Below are positions 1-8,879 of a stretch of DNA of 64,000 nucleotides, piece after piece. This DNA is from Streptomyces viridochromogenes DSM 40736 (GTDB taxonomy: Bacteria > Actinomycetota > Actinomycetes > Streptomycetales > Streptomycetaceae). The stretch lies in contig NZ_GG657757.1 in NCBI RefSeq assembly GCF_000158955.1, positions 7,855,676 through 7,919,675 of the forward strand, in the 5' to 3' direction. The translations under genes were made by a program, and so were the position numbers. Under the pieces are notes generated by a model. That model worked only from the letters and a program-made list of their open reading frames with translations, had not been told where the DNA came from and made no database searches. Position 1 is the first letter of the stretch. Each line of letters opens with the position of its first letter.

Positions 1-76
1 CCAGGGGCTCACGGCTGCCGGCCTCCGGTGCCGGACGCCTCGGGATGCGGCGTTCGCGACGATCCCGAGCAGGTGG

Positions 77-523
77 TCAGGTCCAGCCGTAGCGCTCGTG
101 CAGCCGGTGCCTGACCAGGTTGAACCGGCCCTGGTCCAGGGCGCAGGCCTCCCGGCGCATGCCCTGCTCGTGCAGGCGCAGGACGCGGTCCACCGCGACC
201 CAGGAGTCGCGGCCCGACCGGTCCCAGGGCCCGCTGCCGATGGCCACCCACTCGCGGTCCCCGTCGTGCGCCTTGCTGGAGAGCTGCACCGCGAGGAACG
301 TCCCGGCGGCCTCCCGGGCGACCACGAGCACGGGACGGTCCTTGCCCCGTCCGTCGTTCTCCTCGTAGGGCACCCACGTCCAGACGATCTCCCCGGGGTC
401 GGGGTCGCCGTCACGGGCGGGGGAGTACTCGGTGCGCACCCTGCCGACCGCGCGGGGGTCGGCCTCGGTGGTGGCGGTGGGGCCGTGCCGGCCCGGGACG
501 TGTCCATCGGTCATCGTGCTCAC
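77..523 (-). CDS. PemK/MazF-like protein
   Basis: The 148-residue protein has the fold signature of the PemK/MazF (plasmid-maintenance toxin) family. After a polar N-terminus of about 40 residues comes PGEIVWTWVPYEEN, then RPVLVV and a late VDRVLRL stretch, matching the family's first strands and hydrophobic core. MazF-type proteins are ribosome-independent mRNA endonucleases, but many Streptomyces copies are solitary and of unproven activity. No small antitoxin gene is visible on the downstream side; the upstream side faces the end of the flotillin gene. The start is GTG at 523 or ATG at 514; neither has a strong ribosome binding site. Membership in the superfamily is likely; toxin activity is not shown. 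Confidence 0.72.
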   Translation of the reverse strand: MSTMTDGHVPGRHGPTATTEADPRAVGRVRTEYSPARDGDPDPGEIVWTWVPYEENDGRGKDRPVLVVAREAAGTFLAVQLSSKAHDGDREWVAIGSGPWDRSGRDSWVAVDRVLRLHEQGMRREACALDQGRFNLVRHRLHERYGWT

Positions 524-566
524 GGGGGCACCCTAGAGGCCGCCCCCGTGAGCTGCGCGTGAAGGG

Positions 567-2051
567 TCACTTGTCGTCCATCGGCACCTTCTGGGCCAGC
601 CCGTTGACCGCCGAGGTCTCCTTCGGCGGCTGCCCGTTCCGGTCCATCGACGCGAGCAACTGGCGGGCGAGGCCCAGCCCCGTGCCCCCCATGGTGAGGG
701 CCTTGGTGAACATCTCGGCCATGCCGTCGGCGCCGTTGAGCAGCACCATGTTGTCGACGTTGCCGAACGCGGACGCGCCGGCCTTGACGATCTCCGGCCA
801 GTTCTCGGCGAGTTGCTGGGCGACGACGGCCTCCTGGTTCTCGGCGAGGGCGGCGGCCCGGGCCTTGATGGCCTCCGCCGCCGCGAGCCCCTTGGCCCTG
901 GCCGCCTCGGCCTCGGCCAGTCCCCTGGCCTGCGCGGCCGCCGCCTCGGCCTCACCCGTGGCGCGGGTGGCCTGCGCCGCCGCGGTGCCCCGTGCGGTCG
1001 TCGCCTCGGCCTCGGCCCCGGCGGCCGTCTTGACCCGGGTCGCCTCGGCGGCCGCCGCCAGTTCCGTCTCCTTCGCCCGGGCCTCGGCCGCCGAGATCCG
1101 TGCGTCGCGATCGGCCTCGGCCAGCGTGCGCTTCTCGTAGGCCGCCGCGTCGGCGGGTTTGCGGACGTCCGCCTGGAGCTGCTGCTCGCGCCGGTGCGCC
1201 TCCAGCTCCGCCACCCGGGTCTCCTGGACGACGACCTCCTGCCGGGCGCCGGCCTCGGCGAGCGGTCCGGCCTGCCGGGCCTTGGCGGCGGCCTTGTCGC
1301 GCTCGGCCTGGTAGCCGGCCTGGAGGATCTCGCTGTCCCGCGTCGCCTCCGCCATCCGGGCGAACGACTGCTGCTCCGCCTCGGTGGCCAGCCGGTTCGC
1401 CTCCGCCTGGGCGATCCGCGCGTCCCGCTGCACGGCCGCCGCGTGTGGCATGGCCAGGTTCTGGATGTACCCGGTCGGGTCCTCGATCTCGTGGATCTGC
1501 AACGAGTCCACGATCAGGCCCAGTTTCTCCATCTCGGTGCCGCACGCGGCCCGCGTCTGCCCGGTGAGCTTCTCCCGGTCCCGGATCATGTCCTCCACCG
1601 TCAACCCGCCCACGATGGACCGCAGATGACCGGCGAAGACGTTGTGCACCCGCTCCGACATCAGCTTCTGCTGGTCGAGGAATCGGCGGGCGGCGTTGGC
1701 GATCGACACGAAGTCGTCGCCCACCTTGAAGATGACCACGCCCCGCACCTTGAGCGGAATGCCCTGGTGCGTCACGCAGTCCACCTGGAGTTCGGTCTCG
1801 TTCAGGTCGAGCGACAGCTTGCGCACCGCCTGCACACCGGGCAGCACGAGCGTGTCGCGTCCGGTGACGATACGGAACCCCATGCCCTCCTCGAGGCCCT
1901 CCGTGCGGTGCTTGGAACCCGAGATGATCAGAGCCTCGTTGGGCTCGGCGACCCGCCACATGAGCTTGAACAGACCGATCAGAACGAGGACCGCGGCAAC
2001 GGCCGCCCCCGCTACGACGCCGACGACCATCGGCATTCGCCCCCTTGACAT
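567..2051 (-). CDS. Flotillin-like membrane scaffold protein
   Basis: The 494-residue protein begins with one hydrophobic segment (about residues 8-30). It then has an SPFH/band-7 domain (about 35-210, including EPNEALIISG) and a long Ala/Glu-rich coiled coil (about 215-400). It ends with a flotillin-type tail containing NVDNMVLLNGADG. Flotillins gather in ordered membrane patches and are thought to organise signalling and secretion complexes. The start is ATG at 2051, preceded by GAGAGGG; the same frame stays open 34 codons further upstream but without such a site. The small NfeD-like gene lies 118 bases upstream on the same strand, the classic NfeD-flotillin pairing. Confidence 0.9.
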   Translation of the reverse strand: MSRGRMPMVVGVVAGAAVAAVLVLIGLFKLMWRVAEPNEALIISGSKHRTEGLEEGMGFRIVTGRDTLVLPGVQAVRKLSLDLNETELQVDCVTHQGIPLKVRGVVIFKVGDDFVSIANAARRFLDQQKLMSERVHNVFAGHLRSIVGGLTVEDMIRDREKLTGQTRAACGTEMEKLGLIVDSLQIHEIEDPTGYIQNLAMPHAAAVQRDARIAQAEANRLATEAEQQSFARMAEATRDSEILQAGYQAERDKAAAKARQAGPLAEAGARQEVVVQETRVAELEAHRREQQLQADVRKPADAAAYEKRTLAEADRDARISAAEARAKETELAAAAEATRVKTAAGAEAEATTARGTAAAQATRATGEAEAAAAQARGLAEAEAARAKGLAAAEAIKARAAALAENQEAVVAQQLAENWPEIVKAGASAFGNVDNMVLLNGADGMAEMFTKALTMGGTGLGLARQLLASMDRNGQPPKETSAVNGLAQKVPMDDK

Positions 2052-2169
2052 GGTGCCCTCTCGGCACCGAACGAAGGGGAGTGTGCTCCTGTGCCGAGCC
2101 CGGGTACAGACACCGGGGCATCCTTGCCCAAACCTTGACACGCACGGTCTCACCTGCGCCGCAGCGGGC

Positions 2170-2388
2170 TCAACTGTCGTACGCCGCCGTGACGTAGACG
2201 GTCCGTGGCGGCAGGTACTCGACCACCATCACGACCGTGCCCGGCTCGATCCGGTCCGTCGCGATGGCGGGGTGGGCGAGGAAGTGCTCGGCCCCGCCGC
2301 GCACCCGGACGATCACCTCACCGACCAGCCCGGGCCCGATCGTTCCGGTGACCCGCCCCATGAGCCCGACCATCGACGCGTCCGCCAT
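2170..2388 (-). CDS. NfeD-like OB-fold small protein
   Basis: This 72-residue protein contains GRVTGTIGPGLVGEVIVRVRG followed by an IEPGTVVMVVEYLPPRTVYV end. That pattern resembles the soluble beta-barrel (OB-fold) C-terminal domain of NfeD proteins. Bacterial NfeD proteins are commonly encoded beside flotillin and act with it at the membrane, and the flotillin gene follows on the same strand. There is no membrane segment here, so this would be the short, soluble form. The start is uncertain: ATG codons at 2388, 2373 and 2361 are in frame and none has a clear ribosome binding site. Confidence 0.7.
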   Translation of the reverse strand: MADASMVGLMGRVTGTIGPGLVGEVIVRVRGGAEHFLAHPAIATDRIEPGTVVMVVEYLPPRTVYVTAAYDS

Positions 2389-2408
2389 GGAGGACAGCGT
2401 ACGGTCGC

Positions 2409-3833
2409 TCAGGCGACGGCGGAACGGGCCGTGACCGGCGGCTCGGGCCACTTCTCGGACCAGCGCAGCTCCGCCTCCAACTGCGCCGCCACCTGGACCA
2501 GGAGCGGTTCGCTGTCGGCCGGGCCGAGCAACTGCGCGCCGACCGGCAGACCGTCCGCGGTGAAACCGGCGGGCACGTTGACGCCCGGCCAGCCCAGCAC
2601 GTTCCACGGCCAGGCGTACGGGCAGGCCGCGATCATCGCACGGTCGGTGGCGAAACCGCTGAGTTCGAGCAGGGCGCCGATACGGGGCGGGGGAGCGGCG
2701 GTCGTGGGCGCGAGGACCACGTCGTACGAGGTGAAGAATCCGCCGATACGGCGGTGCAGCACGGTCTCCGCCCGCCGGGCCGCCCGTAGCGGCGCCCCGC
2801 CGAGCAGCCGGCCCAGCCGGGCCGCGTCCCGGGTGCGCCGGTCCAGCAGCGCCGGGAACGGCGCCTCGTCCACCCGCTCGGCGATCCCGGCCGTCGCGCG
2901 CGGCACGAAAGTCAGACCGATCTGCCCGTACGGCGGATCCGCCTCCTCGACCGTGTGCCCCAGTGCCGCCAGCCGCTCGGCGAGCGCGACGACCCGGGTC
3001 CGCACCTCCGGCCGGAGCCGGGCGGGTACGGCCGTGAAGGGCGGCTTGAGGGAGAGCGCGATGCGCAGCCGCCCGGGGTCGCGGCCGACGGCCGACAGCA
3101 CGTCGACCGCCGGGGGCCGGTGCGGATCCTCCGGGTGGTTGCCGCTCGCCGCGTCCAGCAGCAGGGCCGCGTCGGCGACCGTACGGGCCAGGGTGCCGTT
3201 GACGGTGATGCCCTGGAAGGACTCGCCGCGCGGCCAGGTGGAGATCCGGCCGCGCTGCGGCTTGATGCCGACCAGATGGGTCCACGCGGCCGGGATCCGC
3301 ACCGATCCGGCCCCGTCCGAGCCGAGCGCGGCGGGCACCAGACCGGCGGCGACCGCGGCGGCCGAACCGCCCGAGGAACCGCCGGGCGTGTGCTCCGTGT
3401 TCCACGGATTGCGGGTCGCGCCGAACGCGGGCCCCTCGGTGAAGGGCCACTGGCCGAACTCGCAGGTGTTGGTCTTGCCGACGATCACGGCGCCGGCCGC
3501 GCGCAGTCGCCGCACCGCCTCGCCGTCCTCGATGACCGGCGGGAACTCCCCGCAGCAGCCGAACGCGGTCGGCTCACCGGCCACGTCCATGTCGTCCTTC
3601 ACCGCCACGGGCACCCCCAGCAGCGGCTTGCGCATCCCCGCGGCCAGGTCCCGGTCGGCCGCCTCGGCCTCGGCGAGCGCCGCCTCCGCCCGGACGATCC
3701 GGAAGGCGTTGATGCTCCCCTGCGCCGCCTCGATCCGCGCCAGGGTCCGCTCGACCAGCCCCCGGGACGTCACCTCCCCGGCGGCCAGCGCACGGGCGGT
3801 CTCCGCCAGACCTTCGGCACGGTCGAGCGTCAT
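2409..3833 (-). CDS. Amidase signature family hydrolase
   Basis: The 474-residue protein belongs to the amidase signature family, which hydrolyses carboxamides through a Ser-cisSer-Lys triad. All three residues are visible: Lys79 in VAVKDD, Ser153 in the GGSSGGS loop and nucleophile Ser177 in GSDGAGSVRIP. The length is normal. It lacks a GatB neighbour, so it is a free-standing amidase rather than GatA; the substrate cannot be read from sequence. It ends 20 bases before the NfeD-like start on the same strand, so all three genes (amidase, NfeD, flotillin) may be cotranscribed. Confidence 0.92.
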   Translation of the reverse strand: MTLDRAEGLAETARALAAGEVTSRGLVERTLARIEAAQGSINAFRIVRAEAALAEAEAADRDLAAGMRKPLLGVPVAVKDDMDVAGEPTAFGCCGEFPPVIEDGEAVRRLRAAGAVIVGKTNTCEFGQWPFTEGPAFGATRNPWNTEHTPGGSSGGSAAAVAAGLVPAALGSDGAGSVRIPAAWTHLVGIKPQRGRISTWPRGESFQGITVNGTLARTVADAALLLDAASGNHPEDPHRPPAVDVLSAVGRDPGRLRIALSLKPPFTAVPARLRPEVRTRVVALAERLAALGHTVEEADPPYGQIGLTFVPRATAGIAERVDEAPFPALLDRRTRDAARLGRLLGGAPLRAARRAETVLHRRIGGFFTSYDVVLAPTTAAPPPRIGALLELSGFATDRAMIAACPYAWPWNVLGWPGVNVPAGFTADGLPVGAQLLGPADSEPLLVQVAAQLEAELRWSEKWPEPPVTARSAVA

Positions 3834-3966
3834 ACGGACACCTCCGGATCAATTGTCTACCGAACGGTAACGTCCGGTGGCCGGCGACGGAACGCCGACG
3901 GCACGAGTGAAATTCACCCACAGGTCACTTATTCCCCACTGGGCCCATCCGCGCTCGTCCAAACCA

Positions 3967-3995
3967 TTGACGCACCTCCGGCGCACCCTTACCTT
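3967..3995 (+). promoter_or_regulatory. Candidate HrdB-type promoter for the GH43 gene
   Basis: TTGACG (3967-3972) and TACCTT (3990-3995) are separated by 17 bases. This fits the Streptomyces vegetative consensus (TTGACn, TAnnnT). It is about 75 bases upstream of the GH43 start at 4069 and points towards it. Confidence 0.5.
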
Positions 3996-4021
3996 CTGAG
4001 CCCCCACAGCTGATCGAGTTT

Positions 4022-4036
4022 CCGAACCTTGTTCGG
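4022..4036. promoter_or_regulatory. Inverted repeat, possible operator for the GH43 gene
   Basis: CCGAAC-CTT-GTTCGG is a perfect 6-bp inverted repeat with a 3-base spacer. It lies about 26 bases after the candidate -10 box, in the untranslated leader. Sugar-utilisation genes are often under local repressors that bind such palindromes, but no regulator gene adjoins this one, so the role is inferred. Confidence 0.4.
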
Positions 4037-4068
4037 TATATCGATCCCGCGTGTCTCAGGGAGACGCC

Positions 4069-5457
4069 GTGACCCCACACCCCGCCACCCCGCCCCGCCG
4101 CACCCTGCTGCGCGCCCTGGCCGCCCTGCCCGCCTCGGCGGCGCTGCTCGGCGAAGCGCCCGGGCTGCTCGGCAGCTCCCTGGCCGCCGCACCCCCGAAC
4201 GGCTCGGCCACCCGCTACACGATCGTGCCGTTCCTCAACAGCGACGACGGCACGGTCAACGTGTACCAGTCGGACGACGCCACCGACTTCCGGCTGCTGC
4301 GCTCCTCCGCCTACGCGCCCCCGGCGGGCCGGATCCGCGACGCGAGCATCCTCAGACACACCGACGGCTACTACTACGTCACCTACACCACGCACACCTG
4401 GCAGGACCCCAGTACGACGATCGGCTTCGCCCGCAGCTCCGACCGCGTCACCTGGACGTTCCTCTACGACTACACCGTCCCGATCGCGAACCTCTCGCGC
4501 GCCTGGGCGCCCGAGTGGTTCGTCGACAGCGACGGCAGCGTCAACGTGATCGTGTCCTGCTCCACCACGAACGACGAGTGGATCTTCACGCCGTACCGGC
4601 TGAGGGCCACGAACTCCGCCCTCACGGCGTGGAGCTCACCGGTCGCACTGTCGGGCATCGGCGCCAACCACATCGACACGTTCATCGTGAAGATCGGCTC
4701 GACGTACCACGCCTTCCCGAAGAACGAGACGACGAAGTACATCGAGTACGCGACCGCATCGAACCTGGGCGGCCCGTACACGATCCGCAGGACCGGCGAC
4801 TGGGCGGGCTGGGGCAGCTACCGCGAGGGCCCCGCGCTGGTGCAGCTCGACAACGGCGGCTGGCGGATCCTCTTCGACGGCTACGGCGACGGGAACTACT
4901 ACTACAGCGACAGTCACGACACCTTCGCCACCTGGTCCGCCCCGGCCGCGCTGCCCGGGATCTCCGGCACCGCGCGGCACTTCACGGTGGTCAAGGAGAC
5001 GGTCTCCGGCGGCCCGAGCCTGGCCCGCGGCGTCACCCGCTCCTTCCGGTCGGCCAACTACTCGACCCGCTACTGGCAGCAGCGGTCCGCGCTCCTCGAC
5101 CTGCCCGTGGTCAGCGGCTCCAGCACCACCGCCGAGAAGCAGGCCGCCTCCTTCACGGTCGTCGCAGGGCTGGCCGACGCCGGCGGCTACTCCTTCCGTG
5201 ACGCGGCCGGCGGCTATCTGCGCCACTGGGACTTCCGCGCCCGCTTCGACCCGAACGACGGCACGAGCACGTCCGCCAAGGACGCCACGTTCTTCCTCAG
5301 GGCCGGCGCGGCCTCGGGTGCCGTCCGCTTCGAGTCGTACAACTGCCCGGGGTACTACCTGCGCCACTACGCCTACCAGCTCCGGGTGGAGCGCTCCGAC
5401 GGAACCGACCTGTTCCGGCAGGACAGTTCGTTCGTACCGGTCACAGCCTGGGCCTGA
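4069..5457 (+). CDS. Secreted GH43-type glycosidase with CBM42 (AbfB) domain
   Basis: This enzyme probably removes arabinose from plant arabinan or arabinoxylan outside the cell. The N-terminus has a twin-arginine-type export signal (RR at residues 10-11, then an Ala/Leu-rich core ending near AAAPPNG). The catalytic part shows the five-bladed GH43-like layout, with candidate catalytic residues Asp91 (RDASI), Asp204 (HIDTF) and Glu254 (YREGPAL). From about residue 330 there is an AbfB arabinose-binding domain (SFRSANYSTRYW and related repeats). The start is taken as GTG 4069 because AGGGAG lies 6 bases upstream; an in-frame GTG at 4051 has no such site. Confidence 0.88.
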   Translation: MTPHPATPPRRTLLRALAALPASAALLGEAPGLLGSSLAAAPPNGSATRYTIVPFLNSDDGTVNVYQSDDATDFRLLRSSAYAPPAGRIRDASILRHTDGYYYVTYTTHTWQDPSTTIGFARSSDRVTWTFLYDYTVPIANLSRAWAPEWFVDSDGSVNVIVSCSTTNDEWIFTPYRLRATNSALTAWSSPVALSGIGANHIDTFIVKIGSTYHAFPKNETTKYIEYATASNLGGPYTIRRTGDWAGWGSYREGPALVQLDNGGWRILFDGYGDGNYYYSDSHDTFATWSAPAALPGISGTARHFTVVKETVSGGPSLARGVTRSFRSANYSTRYWQQRSALLDLPVVSGSSTTAEKQAASFTVVAGLADAGGYSFRDAAGGYLRHWDFRARFDPNDGTSTSAKDATFFLRAGAASGAVRFESYNCPGYYLRHYAYQLRVERSDGTDLFRQDSSFVPVTAWA

Positions 5458-5475
5458 CCTGCACGGACAGGGTGA

Positions 5476-5495
5476 GGCCGCCCCTTTCGGCGGCC
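5476..5495 (+). terminator. Short hairpin after the GH43 gene
   Basis: GGCCGCC-CCTTTC-GGCGGCC forms a perfect 7-bp stem with a 6-base loop, 18 bases after the GH43 stop. There is no U-run directly behind it, which is usual in Streptomyces. Confidence 0.45.
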
Positions 5496-5571
5496 ACGGC
5501 GAGCAATTATTGTCATTTCACGCTATTAGAATGAATTGACGGCGTTCTGGGCAGTTAGTTTCTGGAGGCGG

Positions 5572-8016
5572 ATGAGCGATATGACGCCACCGGGAACCAC
5601 CGGAGACGAAGGGGCGGCACTGCGGCCGGTGCCGCCCCTTGACGAGGCGGCCACAGCCCGTGCCGTCGTGGATGCCCACGGCACGGTGACCGGGTGGAGC
5701 GAAGGCGCGCAGCGCCTGGTGGGCCATCCGGCCTCGGCGGTCATCGGCAGGCCGGCGGCCGTGCTGCTCGCCGGTGACCCGCCCACGGGGACGCTGCGAT
5801 CCCTCGACGGGGTGCAGCGGTGGAACGGCACGGCGACCCTGCGGCACCGCGACGGCCGCATCCTCCCGGTGACCTTGCTGGCCCACCGCCGTGACCTGGA
5901 CTCGGGCGTCGACGGCGAGGCCCACGAATGGCTCCTGGTCGCGCCGGTCTCCCGTGACCAGCCGCAGCCCGACGAGGACGTACTGATCGGCTGGTCGCTG
6001 ATCCAGTCCCCGTGCACCATGGCCCTCTACGACACGGGGCTGCGGCTGCTCCGGGCCAATGCGGACATGGAACGCGTGATGGGGCTCTCCGAGGCGGAGA
6101 TGCGCGGACTCAGGGTGTCGGAGATCGTGCTCGACCCGCAGGGCGAACGCACCGAGGAGCTGATGCGGAGGGTCGTCGCGACCGGCGAACAGCAGCACCT
6201 GCAGGCCGCCCTGCAACTGGCCGGCGATGCGCACGAGAGCGTCTGGTCGGTGTCTCTCGCTCCCGTGCGCGACCCTCGGGGAACGGTGCGCGGGGTCCTG
6301 CTGTCCGCGCACGACATGACCGACCAGCACCGGGCCCGGCAGCGACTCGCCCTGGTCGCCGAGGCCGGCGTGCGCATCGGCACCACGCTCGACCTGGCCC
6401 GTACCGCCCGGGAAATGGCCGACGTGGCCGTGGGGGAGCTGGCCGACTTCGTCACCGTCGACCTGCTCCCCGACATCGACGACGACCAGGAACCGCGCGC
6501 GACGACGATGCCCCGCCCGGTCGAACTGCGCCGCGTGGCCAACCAGTCAGTGCTGCCCGGGTGCCCCGAGGCCGTGGTCCCGCTGGGCTCGGTCGCCGTG
6601 TACCCGCGGTCCTCTCCGGCCGCCGAGTGCCTGGCATCCGGACAGCCGTTGATCCAGCAGGTCACCCCGACCGTGGTCGACCGGTGGGCCTCCCAGGCAC
6701 CGGACCGGGCGGAACGCATGCAGCGCTTCGGCTTCCACTCCGTCCTCGCGGTACCCATGCGTGCCCGCGGGGTCACCCTCGGCGTGGCCACCTTCTCCCG
6801 GCACCGGCGCCCCGAACCCTTCGAGCAGGACGACCTGCTGCTGGCCCGGGAGATCACCGCCCGGGCCGCCCTGAGCATCGACAACGCACGGCGCTACACC
6901 CGCGAGCGCGACACCTCGCTGACCCTGCAGAGCAGCCTCCTGCCACAGCGGCTGCCCCGGCAGTCCGCCGTCGAGGTCGCCTCCCGCTATCTGCCGGCCG
7001 ACGCCCAGGTGGGTGTGGGCGGCGACTGGTTCGACGTCATTCCGCTCTCCGGCGCCCGGGTCGCCCTGGTCGTCGGAGACGTCGTGGGGCACGGAATCCA
7101 GGCTTCCGCGTCCATGGGGCGACTGCGCACGGCCGTCCGCACCCTGGCCGACGTCGACCTGTCGCCCGACGAGCTGCTGACCCACCTCGACGACCTGGTC
7201 AACCGGCTCTCGGCCGAGAACGACGACACGTCGGGCATCGCCGACATCGGCGCGACCTGCCTGTACGCCGTCTACGACCCGGTCTCGCGGCGCTGCACCC
7301 TGGCCCGCGCGGGCCATCCGGAGCCGGTACTGCTCCGCCCGGGCGGAGCGGCCCGCGTCCTCGAGCTCCCCGCCGGGCCCCCGCTGGGACTGGGCGGCCT
7401 GCCCTTCGAAGCGGTCGAGGTCGAGCTGCCCCCGGGCAGCCTGCTCGTGCTCCACACCGACGGCCTCATCGAGGCCCGGGGCCGCGACATCGACGACGGC
7501 ATCGGCCTGCTGTTGCGGGCGCTGGACCGCTCGGGGCCGGCTCTGGAGGACATCTGCGACGCTGTGGTGAGGGACGTGCTCCCGACCCGGCCCGACGATG
7601 ACGTGGCGCTGCTCATGGCCCGTACACGTGCCCTGGACTCGGCCCACGTGGCCTCCTGGGACGTGCCGCCGCACCCCTCCGCGGTGGCCGACATCCGGGA
7701 CCGGGTGAACCGTCAGCTGGAGCAATGGGGCCTGGCCGAGGCGGCGTTCGTCACCGAACTGGTCGTGAGCGAGCTGGTCACCAACGCCATCCGGTACGGC
7801 GAACCGCCCATCCAGCTGCGCCTGATCCTCGACCGCAACCTCATCTGCGAGGTCTCCGACGCCAGCAGCACCGCCCCGCACATGCGCCGGGCCCGGGTCT
7901 ATGACGAAGGCGGGCGCGGTCTGTTGCTGGTCGCCCAGTTGTGCCAGCGGTGGGGCACCCGTCACACGTACCGGGGCAAGACGATCTGGGCGGAACACGC
8001 CCTGCCCGCGGACTGA
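5572..8016 (+). CDS. PAS-GAF-PP2C phosphatase with C-terminal anti-sigma kinase domain
   Basis: The 814-residue cytoplasmic protein carries two PAS-like domains (about 25-240), a GAF domain (about 255-430), an RsbU/SpoIIE serine phosphatase domain (about 445-680) and an RsbW-type HATPase domain at the end. The phosphatase metal motif GGDWFDV is at residues 483-489 and VVGDVVGHG follows. The kinase N-box SELVTNAIRYG is near 733-743. Such fusions combine the two opposing activities of partner-switching control of alternative sigma factors. No anti-sigma antagonist (STAS protein) is in this window. GGAGG at 5564-5568 is only 3 bases from ATG 5572; ATG 5581 is an alternative start. Confidence 0.9.
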   Translation: MSDMTPPGTTGDEGAALRPVPPLDEAATARAVVDAHGTVTGWSEGAQRLVGHPASAVIGRPAAVLLAGDPPTGTLRSLDGVQRWNGTATLRHRDGRILPVTLLAHRRDLDSGVDGEAHEWLLVAPVSRDQPQPDEDVLIGWSLIQSPCTMALYDTGLRLLRANADMERVMGLSEAEMRGLRVSEIVLDPQGERTEELMRRVVATGEQQHLQAALQLAGDAHESVWSVSLAPVRDPRGTVRGVLLSAHDMTDQHRARQRLALVAEAGVRIGTTLDLARTAREMADVAVGELADFVTVDLLPDIDDDQEPRATTMPRPVELRRVANQSVLPGCPEAVVPLGSVAVYPRSSPAAECLASGQPLIQQVTPTVVDRWASQAPDRAERMQRFGFHSVLAVPMRARGVTLGVATFSRHRRPEPFEQDDLLLAREITARAALSIDNARRYTRERDTSLTLQSSLLPQRLPRQSAVEVASRYLPADAQVGVGGDWFDVIPLSGARVALVVGDVVGHGIQASASMGRLRTAVRTLADVDLSPDELLTHLDDLVNRLSAENDDTSGIADIGATCLYAVYDPVSRRCTLARAGHPEPVLLRPGGAARVLELPAGPPLGLGGLPFEAVEVELPPGSLLVLHTDGLIEARGRDIDDGIGLLLRALDRSGPALEDICDAVVRDVLPTRPDDDVALLMARTRALDSAHVASWDVPPHPSAVADIRDRVNRQLEQWGLAEAAFVTELVVSELVTNAIRYGEPPIQLRLILDRNLICEVSDASSTAPHMRRARVYDEGGRGLLLVAQLCQRWGTRHTYRGKTIWAEHALPAD

Positions 8017-8026
8017 CGACCGCGAC

Positions 8027-8806
8027 TCAGCGGACCCGCGCGGCGCGTACGGCCCGTGGTCCCGTGCCCAGCTCGCGGTGGCATGCCTTGTTGAACGCCT
8101 GCAGGTCGGCGATGCCCACCGCCGCGGCGACGGCGGGGATGGGAAGCGTGGACGCCTGGAGCAGGTGGCGGGCGCGCTCCAACCTTCGGCGGCGGACGTA
8201 GGCGACGACCGTCAGACCGGTCTCGGCGCGGAACAGGCGGGTCAGATGGGTGTGCGAGACGCCGGCCGAGCGGGCGATGACCGGTACGGGCAGGGGGTCG
8301 GCGAGATGCTCCTCGACGTACGCCTGCGCGGCGGCCACGACGGGATGCTGCCGCCCCGGATCCTCGGAGCCGGGCCGGGCCAGTTCGGCGACGTGCCAGA
8401 GCACCGTCCAGACCTCGGCGGAGGCACGTGCCGAGGAGCCGGGCATGGCGGCGACGGCGTGTCTCAGCAGGCCGGCCAGCAGCGGCCCTTCTGCCTGTGC
8501 GTCCTGCATGAGCGGAACCCGGTGCCCGGCGCCGGTCCCCGGAAGCCGCAGATGGGCGTAGAGATGCTCCGATCTGCCGCGGTAGTGGAAGTGCGCCTCG
8601 GTGTCCGGCGGGATCAGGCTGACGTGTCCGGGCCGGATGGCATGCGCGGTGCCGAGGACGGACAGCCGGCCCACATAGCTGTACAGGTGCAGTTGCCACA
8701 GGTCGGGCAGCCGGAAGACCTCGTGCGCGGTGGAGACACCATGCACACCGACCCCCGCGTTCACCACCTCGGGCGGAACATCCAGACACAAAGAGACGCT
8801 CTCCAT
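8027..8806 (-). CDS. AraC family transcriptional regulator
   Basis: The 259-residue regulator has an N-terminal cupin-like sensing half (RPGHVSLIPPDTEAHFHYRG) and a C-terminal pair of helix-turn-helix motifs (about 160-255, VIARSAGVSHTHLTRLFRAETG and VAAAVGIADLQAFNKACHRELG). It is divergent from the phytanoyl-CoA-type dioxygenase gene across 73 bases and is a good candidate for its regulator. No Shine-Dalgarno sequence is visible before ATG 8806, so the message may be leaderless. Confidence 0.9.
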   Translation of the reverse strand: MESVSLCLDVPPEVVNAGVGVHGVSTAHEVFRLPDLWQLHLYSYVGRLSVLGTAHAIRPGHVSLIPPDTEAHFHYRGRSEHLYAHLRLPGTGAGHRVPLMQDAQAEGPLLAGLLRHAVAAMPGSSARASAEVWTVLWHVAELARPGSEDPGRQHPVVAAAQAYVEEHLADPLPVPVIARSAGVSHTHLTRLFRAETGLTVVAYVRRRRLERARHLLQASTLPIPAVAAAVGIADLQAFNKACHRELGTGPRAVRAARVR

Positions 8807-8879
8807 GAGGGTGAGAATTTACCAGCATCGGGCGATTGCACCCCACGACACCCCGCTCCGCACGCCCTACGTTCGTCGT

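Noticed and set aside
77..523. Complete toxin-antitoxin pair at the PemK/MazF-like gene
   Set aside because: No small antitoxin gene is visible beside it within the window; only the toxin-like half is called.
813..2048. Long plus-strand open frame (411 codons) opposite the flotillin gene
   Set aside because: It is the mirror image of an Ala/Glu-rich GC-rich gene; the product is Arg/Leu/Gly-rich with no domain, while the minus strand gives a clear flotillin.
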